From positions 7,440,001 to 7,504,000 of the forward strand of contig NZ_CP062165.1 of the NCBI RefSeq assembly GCF_014844075.1: a stretch of 64,000 nucleotides of DNA. Direction: 5' to 3'. A program made the translations under genes and the position numbers. The notes under the pieces are model-generated. The model saw only the letters and a program-made list of their open reading frames with translations, searched no databases and was not told the DNA's origin. The stretch is from Paenibacillus sp. JNUCC-31 (GTDB taxonomy: Bacteria; Bacillota; Bacilli; Paenibacillales; Paenibacillaceae). This document shows, piece by piece, positions 1 through 9,930 of this stretch (its first letter is position 1; the number at the start of each line of letters is the position of its first letter).

Positions 1-717
1 AGGGTATGTATCCCGCAGGACAGCCAGATCCGTGACGGTTAAGTGCAGATGCTCCTGCATGATGTGCTCCGCCGTTCGGGCATCGTGCTCCTGTATGGCC
101 TGAACCATGGATCGGTGCTGTTCAATCAAGTGATCCCAATGATGATCCGAAGACAGGCGGAGCATCCGGCTCCGGTTCAGATGCACGTTCATATGTTGGA
201 TCACGGACCAGGTATTACTTTTGTTGCAGCCTGCAAAGAGAGTACTATGGAATTCCTCATCCAATCCGAACATCCGTTCATCATCCGGTTCAAGTATGCA
301 TTCCTGCTGCTGTGCAAGGTTCTGCTGCAATATCTTCAAATGTTCATCCGGGAATTGCACGCAGGCAAGCCGTATAACGGCACGCTCAAGCTGTTCACGC
401 ATGAATCGTGCTTCTTCCACGAGATCAACCTGAATCAGAGATACATAGGTACCCCGCTGCGGATATACTTCCAGCAACCCTTCCTGTGCCAATCGGACAA
501 AGCTTTCTCGAACAGGGGTCCGGCTCACATTGAACTCAAGTGAAATCTCTTTCTCCGAGATGGCGGTCCCGGGAGGCAGCTTCAAGCTCAAAATTAATTG
601 CTTCAACGTCGTATAGACCGCGTCACGCGAAGAGAGAGTCTGCTTTTTCAGAGAAGACGGGCTTATTAAGGATGATAATAAATCGGCTTTGGACGAAGAC
701 CTAGGGGGGTATTCCAT
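1..717 (-). CDS. GntR/FadR-type transcriptional regulator (3' end outside window)
   Basis: A DNA-binding repressor or activator of the FCD (FadR) branch of the GntR family. Translated on the minus strand from the ATG at 717, which has AAGGAG eight bases upstream. The winged helix lies at about residues 30-95 (EKEISLEFNVSRTPVRES, then EGLLEVYPQRGTYV), followed by the helical ligand domain with LDEEFHSTLF. The frame stays open to base 1, so the C-terminus is missing only because the window ends. A perfect palindrome lies just upstream and is probably its own operator. The effector is unknown; FCD regulators usually sense sugar acids or carboxylates. Confidence 0.88.
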   Translation of the reverse strand, partial: MEYPPRSSSKADLLSSLISPSSLKKQTLSSRDAVYTTLKQLILSLKLPPGTAISEKEISLEFNVSRTPVRESFVRLAQEGLLEVYPQRGTYVSLIQVDLVEEARFMREQLERAVIRLACVQFPDEHLKILQQNLAQQQECILEPDDERMFGLDEEFHSTLFAGCNKSNTWSVIQHMNVHLNRSRMLRLSSDHHWDHLIEQHRSMVQAIQEHDARTAEHIMQEHLHLTVTDLAVLRDTYP

Positions 718-740
718 AACTTCAACTCCTTCAAAGATAT

Positions 741-762
741 ACTACCATACTTGTATGGTAGT
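741..762. promoter_or_regulatory. Palindromic GntR-type operator
   Basis: Perfect inverted repeat with 10-bp arms ACTACCATAC and GTATGGTAGT around TT, 24 bp before the GntR start codon. The core ATACTTGTAT resembles the half-operator known for B. subtilis GntR, which suggests autoregulation. Confidence 0.7.
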
Positions 763-844
763 GTGGAAGCGCTTTATACAATTTGTTATCAAATTATTGG
801 GCGCATCTTGCTGTTGACAGAGGAATGGAGTAAAATACATCTCA

Positions 845-866
845 TAGGTTTAAATGTTTAAACCTA
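845..866. promoter_or_regulatory. Palindromic operator upstream of ArsR gene
   Basis: Perfect inverted repeat: arms TAGGTTTAAA and TTTAAACCTA around TG. It lies 46 bp upstream of the ArsR-family start and is the expected target for a dimeric winged-helix repressor. A partial copy (TGTTTAAAC) recurs at about 1261, before the aldehyde dehydrogenase. Confidence 0.65.
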
Positions 867-912
867 AGAACGTGGCAATATACTATCTGTAGACTGCATA
901 GAGGTGAAACCA

Positions 913-1215
913 ATGGGTCAAAAAGCGATATCCATTTTTCAAAGTTGTATCCCCTTATTTCAGGTCCTTAGTGACAACCATCGTCAGGCTATTTTACTTG
1001 CTCTCAGTGAGAAGGGCAGCATGACGGTTAATGAAATTACAGACCAGTTCAGCTTATCCCGGCCAGCAATATCCCATCATCTCAAACTGTTGCTTGAGAA
1101 AGGACTCATCTCCGTGGAACAAAAGGGAACACAGCGATATTATTCCGCTTCATTAACGTCCTCAGTGGCACTATTAAAGGAACTGGTGACCGCGATGGAA
1201 GAGGAATGCTTATAG
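913..1215 (+). CDS. ArsR-family winged-helix repressor
   Basis: A small (100 aa) DNA-binding repressor. The helix-turn-helix is visible as SLSRPAISHHLKLL followed by the wing GLISVEQKGTQRYY, at about residues 45-80. The metal-binding ELCVCDL motif of classical ArsR/SmtB is absent, so it more likely senses an organic ligand or stress. I chose the ATG at 913 over the in-frame GTG at 904 because GAGGTG (901-906) is then a ribosome-binding site with normal spacing. It precedes an aldehyde dehydrogenase on the same strand by 88 bp and probably controls it, since part of its operator reappears in the gap. Confidence 0.82.
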   Translation: MGQKAISIFQSCIPLFQVLSDNHRQAILLALSEKGSMTVNEITDQFSLSRPAISHHLKLLLEKGLISVEQKGTQRYYSASLTSSVALLKELVTAMEEECL

Positions 1216-1228
1216 GCAAGAATGGTTT

Positions 1229-1244
1229 ACATGCCTAGGCATGT
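1229..1244. promoter_or_regulatory. 16-bp perfect palindrome between arsR-like and aldh genes
   Basis: ACATGCCT/AGGCATGT with no spacer, in the 88-bp gap before the aldehyde dehydrogenase. No T-run follows, so it is more like a protein-binding site than a terminator. Role unproven. Confidence 0.4.
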
Positions 1245-1303
1245 AGGCTATACGTTCGTATGTTTAAACGAATCATCATTAACTCGAAGAGGAGTTGGAT
1301 TAT

Positions 1304-2704
1304 ATGAGTATCATGCAGGAATTAAGCGAACATGAAGTGGAAAAGATTTTACTGCAGCAACGGCAATTTTTCCGCTCAGGGGCTACACGTTCGCCCGAGG
1401 CTCGAATTGCACATTTAACCCGGCTGAAACAGGCGATCCAGAAGTATGAGTCCCGTCTGACTGAGGCGCTCTATCAGGATTTGGGCAAGAGTGAGTTCGA
1501 ATCGTATACCACAGAGATTGGATTCATGCTGGATAGTATCACACATACCATAGGGAAAGTGAGAAAATGGGTCAAACCGGTCAAAGTTAAAACCCAGTTC
1601 GCGTTGGTCGGGTCCAAAAGTTATATCATTCCTGAGCCTTATGGTGCGGTATTGATTATCGGGCCCTTTAACTATCCATTCCAGCTGTTAATTGAACCCC
1701 TCGTTGGCGCGTTGGCAGCCGGCAATACGGCGATCCTCAAAGCATCAGAGAACACACCGGCTGTCTCCGCAGTTATTCGGGAGATGATTAGCTCCGTCTT
1801 CGAACCAGCTTACGTTCACGTGGTAGAAGGAGCCAAAGACACAACTACAGCGCTCATTAACGCGCCGTTTGACTATATCTTCTTTACAGGCAGTGTACCG
1901 GTGGGGAAAATTGTCATGGAAGCAGCTGCCAAAAATCTCGTTCCGGTTACACTGGAGCTTGGCGGTAAAAGTCCGGTTATCGTGGATAAGCATGCAGATC
2001 TTAAAGTGGCTGCACAGCGGATTATATGGGGGAAACTGCTCAATACGGGTCAGACCTGCATCGCACCGGATTATCTGCTTGTTCATGAACAGGTGAAAGA
2101 TCTCTTGATTACTGAAATGAAAGCAGCGGTGGAGTCATTCTTTGGTACGGATATTCAGCACAATCGGGACTATGGGCGAATCGTTAACAAAGCTCATTTC
2201 AAACGTCTTACCACGCTTATCGAACGTGATCAGGCTCATGTCATATATGGTGGTCGCTCCGATGAGGAAGATCGCTTTATTGAACCTACGTTTATTGATG
2301 TGGAATCCTGGGATGCCGCATCAATGGAGGACGAGATTTTTGGGCCGATTCTCCCATTGATCAGTTATACCCATATTGATGAGGCGATTGAAGGCATTGT
2401 AAAACGGCCCAAACCACTGGCGCTGTATCTCTTCACGTCCGATACACAGCTACAGGATAAAGTGATGCGCGAGGTTTCTTTTGGAGGCGGATGCATTAAC
2501 GATACGATTACCCATGTGGCTAACCCGCGTCTGCCATTTGGCGGTGTAGGACATTCAGGACTGGGTGCATATCATGGGCGTTACAGCCTGGAGACATTCT
2601 CCCATATGAAAAGTGTGCTCAAAAAGAGCACCAGATTGAACTTGTCTATTTTATATCCGCCGTACGATAACAAACTTAAGACGATTAAACGTCTGTTGAA
2701 ATAA
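1304..2704 (+). CDS. NAD(P)-dependent aldehyde dehydrogenase (ALDH3/YwdH type)
   Basis: Oxidises aldehydes to carboxylic acids in the cytoplasm. 466 residues, the length of class-3-type bacterial ALDHs such as B. subtilis YwdH. Visible motifs are the cofactor segment GPFNYPFQLL, the glutamate motif VTLELGGKSPV (Glu at about 218) and the active-site motif NTGQTCIAPD (catalytic Cys at about 252), plus the late LPFGGVGHSGLG. An in-frame TTG at 1295 exists, but GGAG at 1291-1294 fits the ATG at 1304. It lies directly downstream of an ArsR regulator, which suggests induction by a toxic aldehyde or fatty substrate. The physiological substrate cannot be read from sequence. Confidence 0.9.
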   Translation: MSIMQELSEHEVEKILLQQRQFFRSGATRSPEARIAHLTRLKQAIQKYESRLTEALYQDLGKSEFESYTTEIGFMLDSITHTIGKVRKWVKPVKVKTQFALVGSKSYIIPEPYGAVLIIGPFNYPFQLLIEPLVGALAAGNTAILKASENTPAVSAVIREMISSVFEPAYVHVVEGAKDTTTALINAPFDYIFFTGSVPVGKIVMEAAAKNLVPVTLELGGKSPVIVDKHADLKVAAQRIIWGKLLNTGQTCIAPDYLLVHEQVKDLLITEMKAAVESFFGTDIQHNRDYGRIVNKAHFKRLTTLIERDQAHVIYGGRSDEEDRFIEPTFIDVESWDAASMEDEIFGPILPLISYTHIDEAIEGIVKRPKPLALYLFTSDTQLQDKVMREVSFGGGCINDTITHVANPRLPFGGVGHSGLGAYHGRYSLETFSHMKSVLKKSTRLNLSILYPPYDNKLKTIKRLLK

Positions 2705-2769
2705 AGAACCAATGTTAAATTGCATACCAATTCAGTTGCCACACGAGAATGAGGTTCAATGAATGAAGC

Positions 2770-3681
2770 TCATTCGGGAGCAGGCTGTTCCTGTCTGTAG
2801 CGTGATGGGGAAATACCGGACCAGCGCTTAAATTGACGGCTGAAATGGGCAATATCCTTATAACCAAGCATGGAAGCGATGTTCTGAACCGATAATTCGG
2901 GATTACCCAGCAGAACTTTGGCTTCATGCAAAACCATTTCGGACAGATAGACACGCGGAGACTGACCATACACCTGACGGAATACACGGTTACAATGGGA
3001 AGAACTGATACCCAGTTCCGCTGCAATATCATCTATGCCATAGTGGCTGTCGGACTCACGCCCCTGTTTGAATTGTTGACTCACAAGGCTTTGCAGCCGA
3101 TTGCGGATTTGGTGAGCCAATTCAATTTTCTCATATCCATCTGTGAACAATTGAGCTGCCTCCTGAGAGACCGCTTCCCACAAATGACCGAACAATTCAA
3201 ACACGGCCGATTGCAGCTGCATACGCTGTACCATTGTACTTGCCGCCCGATTGTCAGCAGAAGACATTAATTTGCAAAGTACAGGCTCGATCTGGCGGGT
3301 AACCGGACTTTCTGCATCGAACAAAACCTGCTTGATTCGTGCAAGCAAGGAGAGAAATAACTGATCGTCGATGTCAAAATGCATGCAAAAATAGGTGAAC
3401 CCCTTGCCCTTATGGCTTTGGCTGGAATGAATGCTTCCTGGAGGAATCAGGAGCAATTCGCCAGCCTTTTGAATATACTCCTTACCGTTCACGGTCATGC
3501 ATTGTTCACCTTCTGTTACATAATTCAGTTCATACTGCGGATGTTCGTGCGCGGGATAATCCCAATCTGCTCCGACACTGCGCAAATGAATAGCGAACAG
3601 ATTCACCGTTGTTTGTACATCCGGGTAAAACACTTCATGCACACTTTCTCCCAAAGCGGGAGGCAAATAGGTGGAAGACAT
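2770..3681 (-). CDS. AraC-family regulator, probable xylan operon activator
   Basis: A 303-residue regulator with an N-terminal cupin-type sugar-binding domain (HEHPQYELNYVTEGE, then GELLLIPPGSIHSS, residues 40-95) and a C-terminal double helix-turn-helix (IDDIAAELGISSSHCNRVFRQ and IASMLGYKDIAHFSRQFKRW, residues 215-295). The ATG at 3681 is preceded by AAGGGGG. It is transcribed divergently from the GH52/GH67 pair across a 214-bp gap, the usual layout for a local activator responding to the sugar those enzymes release. Which sugar it binds is inference. It converges on the aldehyde dehydrogenase. Confidence 0.88.
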   Translation of the reverse strand: MSSTYLPPALGESVHEVFYPDVQTTVNLFAIHLRSVGADWDYPAHEHPQYELNYVTEGEQCMTVNGKEYIQKAGELLLIPPGSIHSSQSHKGKGFTYFCMHFDIDDQLFLSLLARIKQVLFDAESPVTRQIEPVLCKLMSSADNRAASTMVQRMQLQSAVFELFGHLWEAVSQEAAQLFTDGYEKIELAHQIRNRLQSLVSQQFKQGRESDSHYGIDDIAAELGISSSHCNRVFRQVYGQSPRVYLSEMVLHEAKVLLGNPELSVQNIASMLGYKDIAHFSRQFKRWSGISPSRYRQEQPAPE

Positions 3682-3855
3682 GGAAGACCCCCTTTATCAT
3701 CTATGGCTGTTCCTTACGGAAGTGATGGAATACGATAAAACATAAACGGATGTAACCGCCTTCATTATATTATAGTCTATCAGCTTGATTTGGGTAAATA
3801 TCCGATTGATTTGACCATGGTCTATGGTGGAATGCCCATGGTAGGATGGGGCTAA

Positions 3856-3869
3856 TGAAAACGCATGCA
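3856..3869 (+). promoter_or_regulatory. Candidate cre (CcpA) site
   Basis: TGAAAACGCATGCA matches 12 of 14 positions of the Firmicute cre consensus TGWAANCGNTNWCA. It sits 27 bp upstream of the GH52 start, a position that would allow glucose repression. Prediction only. Confidence 0.4.
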
Positions 3870-3895
3870 AACCATTTTGAGAGGGGTCATCATTT

Positions 3896-6133
3896 ATGAG
3901 TACATCCAAAAAATCCATTTTTTATAATGCCCATCACTCACCGATCGGAGCTTTCGCCAGTTTCACGCTTGGTTACAAAGGAGCTAAAGGCGGCCTGGGA
4001 CTGGAGCTTGGCAAGCCAGCAGATCAGAATATATATATCGGTTTACAGTCTCGCGACAGTGAGAACTACGAAGCATTACCATTTTTCGAAGCTGTTGAGG
4101 ATGCGAGTGTTCGGTATGATGTCGAGAAAGTGGAAAATTCGGATTCGGATCAGGCATCGTCGACCTCAACGGAAAGTGAAGAGAGCACACCAGCTGGAGT
4201 TGGAGTGCAGATGTCGGGTTCGCTGATTTCAGCGTTTCGTGATGAAGATATTACCCGTGAATTTACTTTGGGCACAGATACGTGGACGGCGGGTGATCTG
4301 ACCTTCCGAATTTACTCACCTGTGCGTCCTGTACCGGAACCGCTAAGTGGCGATCGTGAAGCATTAATGGATGCGCTTGTGCCAGCAGTGCTGGTGGAGA
4401 TGACGATTGATAACACGCAAGGACAGAAGCCGCGCAAAGCGTATTTTGGTTATCAGGGTAATGATCCTTACTCCGCCATGCGTATCATCGGAGGACCGGA
4501 GGGTGGAGCATTAACGGGGGTTGGACAAGGACGCTTAACCGCCATTTTGTCTGCGGATGAGGGACTATGGCCTGCGCGCGGATTTACACTGGAAAAGATA
4601 TTACAGGAGAAACATCGCGAGAACCTGGCTTTCGGATTAGGCGAAACAGCTGCATTATTGATGGACGTTCCAGCGGGAGAGAAGCGTACGTTCCAATTTG
4701 CCGTATGTTTCTATCGAGGCGGGATTGTTACTTCGGGTATGGACACGACCTATTGGTATACCCGTTATTTTGCGGATATCCTGGAAGCTGGGCAATATGC
4801 GCTTGACCGTTTTAGTGAGTTGACTGCTTCCTGTCAGGAAGTTGAGCAACGTCTTGGCGTATCTGCTTTGAGTGAAGATCAGTCCTTTATGCTTGCCCAT
4901 TCCATTCACAGCTACTATGCAAGCACACAACTGCTGGATGCGGACGGCGAACCGTTCTGGATCGTAAACGAAGGCGAATACCGGATGATGAACACACTTG
5001 ATCTGACTGCAGATCAGCTGTATTTTGAATTAGCTTTGAATCCCTGGACAGTGCGTAATGAGCTGGAGTGGTTTGTGAAGCGCTACAGTTATACAGACCA
5101 AGTGCGATTCCCGGGTGAAGAAAAGGAATATCCGGGAGGCATTACGTTTACTCATGATATCGGCGTAGCCAATGTATTCTCGCGTCCGGGACACTCGGCA
5201 TATGAACTGGTGGGCATTGATGACTGCTTTTCGCAAATGAGCCACGAGGAACTGGTCAACTGGCTCTGTTGTGCAGCGGTATATATTGAACAGACGCAGG
5301 ATCGGGAGTTTGTCAAGGAGATGCTTCCTGTCATCCGTGATTGCTTCGAAAGCATGTTAAACCGGGATCATCCGGATGAACAACAACGCAATGGCCTGAT
5401 GGGTCTGGATAGCAGCCGTACCAAGGGCGGAGCCGAGATTACCACGTATGACAGCCTGGATGTGTCTCTTGGACAATCCCGGAATAACATCTACCTGGCA
5501 GGAAAATGCTGGGCTGTCTATGTTGCACTGGAGAAGCTGTTCGCAGCAGAGAAGCTGGGTGACCTGTCCCATCATGCAGGCCGTCAGGCGGATCGCTGTG
5601 CAGCCAGTATTGCAGCCCAGTTGACCGATGGGGGTTATATTCCGGCCGTTATCGCCGAAAATAATGATTCCCGCATTATTCCAGCCATTGAAGGTTTGGT
5701 GTTCCCTTACTTCACTGGCTGTGAAGGTGCGCTGGATGTAAATGGCCGTTTTGGTCCTTACCTGCAAGCACTTCGAACTCATCTTAAAACTGTTCTTGTA
5801 CCTGGTACCTGTCTGTTTGAAGATGGAGGCTGGAAGCTGTCCTCAACAAGTAATAACTCGTGGCTCAGCAAAATATATCTGTCCCAGTTCATAGCGAGAG
5901 AATTACTGGGCGTGGCTTGGGATGAAACAGGGAAGGCATCTGATGCTGCCCATGTAAACTGGCTGTTGCATCCAGAGGAGTCCTACTGGTGCTGGAGTGA
6001 CCAGATTCTGGCGGGCGTCGCGGTCGGAAGCAAGTATTATCCGCGTGGTGTAACATCGATTTTATGGCTCCTGGAAGGCAAAGGTACTCGTCTGGAGCAA
6101 ATCTATGCCAGCAAGGAGGCGGCGGTGCAATGA
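3896..6133 (+). CDS. GH52 beta-xylosidase
   Basis: Intracellular retaining beta-xylosidase that removes xylose from short xylo-oligosaccharides. The start [18 protein letters not shown] and the overall length (745 aa, against about 705 for Geobacillus XynB2) identify family GH52. The likely nucleophile is Glu359 in [11 protein letters not shown] and the acid/base Asp519 in TTYDSLDVS. Their spacing of 160 residues equals that of E335 and D495 in XynB2 as I recall it. An acidic, serine-rich insertion (residues about 80-105) is unusual. There is no signal peptide. The stop overlaps the next gene's start (ATGA), so it is coupled to the alpha-glucuronidase. Regulated probably by the divergent AraC protein. 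Confidence 0.93.
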   Translation: MSTSKKSIFYNAHHSPIGAFASFTLGYKGAKGGLGLELGKPADQNIYIGLQSRDSENYEALPFFEAVEDASVRYDVEKVENSDSDQASSTSTESEESTPAGVGVQMSGSLISAFRDEDITREFTLGTDTWTAGDLTFRIYSPVRPVPEPLSGDREALMDALVPAVLVEMTIDNTQGQKPRKAYFGYQGNDPYSAMRIIGGPEGGALTGVGQGRLTAILSADEGLWPARGFTLEKILQEKHRENLAFGLGETAALLMDVPAGEKRTFQFAVCFYRGGIVTSGMDTTYWYTRYFADILEAGQYALDRFSELTASCQEVEQRLGVSALSEDQSFMLAHSIHSYYASTQLLDADGEPFWIVNEGEYRMMNTLDLTADQLYFELALNPWTVRNELEWFVKRYSYTDQVRFPGEEKEYPGGITFTHDIGVANVFSRPGHSAYELVGIDDCFSQMSHEELVNWLCCAAVYIEQTQDREFVKEMLPVIRDCFESMLNRDHPDEQQRNGLMGLDSSRTKGGAEITTYDSLDVSLGQSRNNIYLAGKCWAVYVALEKLFAAEKLGDLSHHAGRQADRCAASIAAQLTDGGYIPAVIAENNDSRIIPAIEGLVFPYFTGCEGALDVNGRFGPYLQALRTHLKTVLVPGTCLFEDGGWKLSSTSNNSWLSKIYLSQFIARELLGVAWDETGKASDAAHVNWLLHPEESYWCWSDQILAGVAVGSKYYPRGVTSILWLLEGKGTRLEQIYASKEAAVQ

Positions 6134-8280
6134 GCAACACCACCCTTAAAACGCATATTTCCGGGCCGCAATATGATGCGTGGCTTGGTTATCTCCAAGG
6201 TCAGTCGGGGGGGAAGGGAGCTGCCAGAAAGGCAGCTCCAGTCTGGAGCCATACCGTGTCGGCGGAAGAAGATCAAGAACTTCTATCAACAGCCATAGCT
6301 GAACTGACTCAGGGGCTTGATAAGCTGTTTGGGATAAAGCCGAAAGTTAATCATGCAGCTTTCAGCCAAGCGAGTGAGCCGGATTTGGCTCATCAGGCGG
6401 CACAAGGGGTATGGCTGGGTACCTGGAAGGGTTCGAAAGCCGTAGCTCAAGCATTCAGCGACACGGAGCGCTCGGCTGTACACGGCGAAGGTTATATCAT
6501 TCGCCAAGATACGGAACACGGCAGGTTATTTATTGGTTCTGAAACTCCTCAAGGTGTTCTGTACGGTACTTTTCATCTGTTGAGAGAACTGGTGCTGGAC
6601 CAAGCAAGCTCAACTGAAGCGGATACTGCCACGGAAAGACTAAGTTATATTACCGAGCAACCCGTTAATGCCTTACGCATGATCAATCAGTGGGATAATG
6701 TGGACGGCAGCATCGAGCGCGGTTATGCCGGCAAGTCCATTTTCTATGACAACGGAGAATTCACGAAGGACCTTGGGCGTATCCGGGACTATGCCAGACT
6801 GCTTGCTTCCACAGGCATTAACGCGATCTCGATCAATAACGTAAACGTGCATAAGCGTGAAACCTTGTTCCTGACGGAGCGTTTCCTGGGTGATGTCGCC
6901 AAGGTTGCTGCAGCATTCAGAGCGTATGGCATTCGATTGTTCTTAAGTGCCAACTATGCAAGTCCAATAGAGATCGGCGGGTTGCTTACAGCAAATCCGC
7001 TGGATGAGCAGGTCCGTGAATGGTGGAACGTTCAGACAGCGAAGGTGTACGCGGCAATCCCGGATTTTGGCGGCTACCTGATCAAAGCGGATTCAGAAAA
7101 TCGCCCAGGTCCATTTACGTATAACCGGGATCATGCCGATGGAGCCAATATGCTGGCCGAGGCTCTTCGTCCATTCGGTGGACTGGTGATCTGGCGCTGC
7201 TTTGTCTACAATTGCAAGCAGGACTGGCGTGACCGCTCTACAGATCGCGCGCGTGCGGCCTATGACCACTTCAAGCCACTGGATGGCCGATTTGCGGATA
7301 ATGTCATTTTGCAGATCAAGAATGGACCGATGGACTTTCAGGTTCGGGAGGCCGTATCCCCGTTGTTCGGGGCCATGGAGCAAACAAATCAGGTATTGGA
7401 GTTCCAGATTACACAGGAGTATACGGGCCAGCAGCGACATTTGTGTTATCTGGTTCCACAGTGGAAAGAAGTATTGGATTTTGATACGTTTGCCAAGGGT
7501 CAGGGCTCTGAAATCAAACGTATCGCTGACGGCTCTCTGTACAACAGGCCCTATAGCGGCTTTGCCGCAGTCTCCAATATCGGCGCAGACGCTTGTTGGA
7601 CGGGACACCCACTCGCTCAAGCGAATCTGTACGGATATGGAAGACTGGCCTGGAATCCGGAGCTGTCATCGGAAGAGATTGCGGAGGAGTGGGTCAGACT
7701 TACGTTTGGACATGACGAAGAGGTGGTTCGTCTCATCTCTGGCATGCTTCTGGATTCGTTGGAAATCTATGAAAGTTATACGGCACCGCTCGGTGTAGGC
7801 TGGATGGTCAATCCGGAGCACCATTATGGGCCTAATGTAGATGGCTATGAGTATTCCAAGTGGGGGACGTATCATTTTGCCGATCGTGATGGTATTGGCG
7901 TGGACCGGACAGTGAGCAGTGGAACGGGATATACATCGCAATACCACCGGGAAAATGCCGAAAGATATGAATCTGTAGATACCTGTCCGGATGAGCTGCT
8001 GTTATTTTTCCACCATGTCCCATATACCCACGTCCTGCATTCTGGCAAAACGGTCATTCAGCATATTTATGATACACATTTTGATGGAGCAGAGAAGGCA
8101 GCGGCGTTAGCCGAGACTTGGGGACAGCTGGAAGGCAAGATTGATCCGACTGTATTTAATAAGGTGGCTTCGTTACAGGCAGGGCAGGCGGAACATGCCA
8201 AGGAATGGAGAGACATGATCAATACGTACTTCTATCGCAAAAGCGGCATTGCAGATGAACAAGGCAGAACGATATTTTAA
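6130..8280 (+). CDS. aguA: GH67 alpha-glucuronidase
   Basis: Cleaves (4-O-methyl-)glucuronic acid from the non-reducing end of aldouronic acids produced from glucuronoxylan, in the cytoplasm. 716 residues from the ATG at 6130, with AAGGAGG at 6113-6119. The longer frame from 6064 lies inside the GH52 gene and is rejected. The catalytic set is visible: Glu323 ([10 protein letters not shown]), Asp402 ([11 protein letters not shown]) and Glu430 ([11 protein letters not shown]). Their spacings (79 and 28 residues) are the same as E285, D364 and E392 of the Geobacillus enzyme as I recall it. Together with GH52 it completes intracellular breakdown of aldouronates. Confidence 0.95.
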   Translation: MSNTTLKTHISGPQYDAWLGYLQGQSGGKGAARKAAPVWSHTVSAEEDQELLSTAIAELTQGLDKLFGIKPKVNHAAFSQASEPDLAHQAAQGVWLGTWKGSKAVAQAFSDTERSAVHGEGYIIRQDTEHGRLFIGSETPQGVLYGTFHLLRELVLDQASSTEADTATERLSYITEQPVNALRMINQWDNVDGSIERGYAGKSIFYDNGEFTKDLGRIRDYARLLASTGINAISINNVNVHKRETLFLTERFLGDVAKVAAAFRAYGIRLFLSANYASPIEIGGLLTANPLDEQVREWWNVQTAKVYAAIPDFGGYLIKADSENRPGPFTYNRDHADGANMLAEALRPFGGLVIWRCFVYNCKQDWRDRSTDRARAAYDHFKPLDGRFADNVILQIKNGPMDFQVREAVSPLFGAMEQTNQVLEFQITQEYTGQQRHLCYLVPQWKEVLDFDTFAKGQGSEIKRIADGSLYNRPYSGFAAVSNIGADACWTGHPLAQANLYGYGRLAWNPELSSEEIAEEWVRLTFGHDEEVVRLISGMLLDSLEIYESYTAPLGVGWMVNPEHHYGPNVDGYEYSKWGTYHFADRDGIGVDRTVSSGTGYTSQYHRENAERYESVDTCPDELLLFFHHVPYTHVLHSGKTVIQHIYDTHFDGAEKAAALAETWGQLEGKIDPTVFNKVASLQAGQAEHAKEWRDMINTYFYRKSGIADEQGRTIF

Positions 8281-8426
8281 CTTGGATTCTGGGGATAACA
8301 GCGATCGGAAGATGGTTCTGGCCGCGCAGCGGACAAGTGCTATAATCATTCGTTTAACTTTTATAGAACAGTCGAATCTTCTTCAGAGAAGAGCATAACG
8401 TTGGCAACATGAGAAGGAGGACATAT

Positions 8427-9494
8427 ATGGGACATCATCAAATACCCGAGACTATGAAGGCTGCCGTCATGACAACACCTGGGAACATTATCATGGAGGA
8501 ACAGGCTGTACCCCAGCCTGCTGATGACGAAGTACTTATTAAGGTAATGGCGGTTGGCGTCTGCGGATCGGATGTGCATTATTTTGAACATGGCAGAATT
8601 GGCCGATTTGTGGTTGAGAAACCGATTATACTCGGACATGAATGTGCAGGTATCGTAGCATCTGTCGGCTCGAAAGTATCACGGTTGAAAGAAGGAGATC
8701 GGGTAGCCATTGAGCCTGGGGTAACCTGCGGACGATGCACGGCTTGTAAAGAAGGCCGATATAATCTGTGTCCCGATGTGCAATTTCTGGCGACACCTCC
8801 GGTGGATGGGGCATTTGTGCAGTATATGACAATTCGTGAAGATATGGTCTTTCCCATCCCGGATCATCTATCTTTTGAAGAGGCGGCGATGAACGAACCT
8901 TTCTCGGTAGGCATTCATGCTGCAAGACGCAGTAAACTGGCTCCTGGAACAACACTTGCCATTATGGGCATGGGACCTGTTGGACTGATGGCTGTGGCAG
9001 CTGCCAAATCGTTCGGTGTGGAACGCATCATCGTAACCGACCTGGAGGAAGTGAGACTGGAAGCCGCTCGCCGCATGGGCGCCACCCATACCATTAATGT
9101 ACGGAATGAAGATGCACTGGCTGTGATCCGTGAGTTAACGAATGGTGTCGGTGTAGATACGGCGTGGGAAACAGCAGGTAATCCAAAGGCGCTTCAGTCT
9201 GCATTATATTCGCTCCGTCGCGGGGGCAAGCTTGCCATTGTAGGATTGCCTGCACAGGACGAAATTGCACTCAATGTTCCTTTTATTGCCGACAATGAGG
9301 TGGATATATACGGAATCTTCCGTTATGCCAATACGTATCCTGCGGGAATTGAGTTTCTGAGCTCAGGCCAGCATAATGTGATGTCCCTGATTACCGACCG
9401 TTATTCACTTGAGGAGACACAACAGGCTATGGAACGGGCATTGCATAATAAGAGTGGAAGTCTGAAAGTAATGGTATATCCGAACGGGAAATGA
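8427..9494 (+). CDS. Zinc-dependent polyol (sorbitol/xylitol-type) dehydrogenase
   Basis: Medium-chain, zinc-dependent NAD(P) dehydrogenase interconverting a polyol and a ketose. 355 residues. The catalytic zinc motif is GVCGSDVHYFEHG with GHECAGIV, the structural zinc cysteines are in CGRCTACKEGRYNLC, and the Rossmann motif is GMGPVGLMAV. The chosen ATG at 8427 follows AGAAGGAGG; the upstream in-frame ATG at 8409 overlaps that site. It lies 146 bp after the alpha-glucuronidase, so xylitol or another pentitol is a sensible substrate, but sorbitol dehydrogenases look the same. A terminator follows. Confidence 0.88.
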   Translation: MGHHQIPETMKAAVMTTPGNIIMEEQAVPQPADDEVLIKVMAVGVCGSDVHYFEHGRIGRFVVEKPIILGHECAGIVASVGSKVSRLKEGDRVAIEPGVTCGRCTACKEGRYNLCPDVQFLATPPVDGAFVQYMTIREDMVFPIPDHLSFEEAAMNEPFSVGIHAARRSKLAPGTTLAIMGMGPVGLMAVAAAKSFGVERIIVTDLEEVRLEAARRMGATHTINVRNEDALAVIRELTNGVGVDTAWETAGNPKALQSALYSLRRGGKLAIVGLPAQDEIALNVPFIADNEVDIYGIFRYANTYPAGIEFLSSGQHNVMSLITDRYSLEETQQAMERALHNKSGSLKVMVYPNGK

Positions 9495-9507
9495 ATCCAT
9501 TTCAAGG

Positions 9508-9536
9508 GAGCCCTGATGTTCAGGGTTTCTTTTTTT
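9508..9536 (+). terminator. Rho-independent terminator after polyol dehydrogenase
   Basis: Stem CCCTGA/TCAGGG with a short TGT loop followed by TTTCTTTTTTT, 14 bp after the stop codon. Confidence 0.75.
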
Positions 9537-9557
9537 GTATTTTTCACCATAAAAGGA

Positions 9558-9586
9558 TTAAACAAGCTTCCATAACGTGGTATAAT
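9558..9586 (+). promoter_or_regulatory. Predicted sigma-A promoter for HPr-like gene
   Basis: Perfect -10 TATAAT (9581-9586) with a weak -35 TTAAAC 17 bp upstream. Confidence 0.5.
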
Positions 9587-9663
9587 GCTTGAAGATTTTA
9601 ATATATAAAATCATACACAACAAAATAGGTTGAACAGCAACTTAGCGAAAGGAACTGAAGGTT

Positions 9664-9930
9664 GTGAGAACACATGAATTTATGATTCACTCCGATTTCC
9701 ACCGGGATGATCTGATGTCTGTATCTTCTCAAGCGGCGCGTTTTTCCTCGGATATATCATTGTCATTTACGGATGCTGATCATGAGCATCGTGTAGATGT
9801 CAAAAGCCTGCTCGGAATGGCGCTTCTTCCCATTCGACACGGGAGTGTGGTGAGATTACAAACCCGGGGAAGAGATGAACTTGAAGCATTGGAATACATG
9901 CTAAACGTACTGGAGAAAGACATAACTTGA
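9664..9930 (+). CDS. HPr-like protein with altered active-site loop
   Basis: 88 residues with the whole HPr fold pattern: AARFSSDISL, then VDVKSLLGMALLPIRHGSVV, then TRGRDELEAL. The regulatory serine (KSLLG, equivalent to Ser46) and the histidine equivalent to His15 are kept. The loop, normally GIHARPA, reads DFHRDDL, so the arginine and proline needed for efficient PTS phosphotransfer are missing. It therefore may act as a Crh-like regulatory partner rather than a PTS carrier. The GTG start is chosen because it gives the normal HPr length; the next in-frame ATG (9682) would remove the first beta strand. It stands alone between terminators. Confidence 0.75.
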   Translation: MRTHEFMIHSDFHRDDLMSVSSQAARFSSDISLSFTDADHEHRVDVKSLLGMALLPIRHGSVVRLQTRGRDELEALEYMLNVLEKDIT

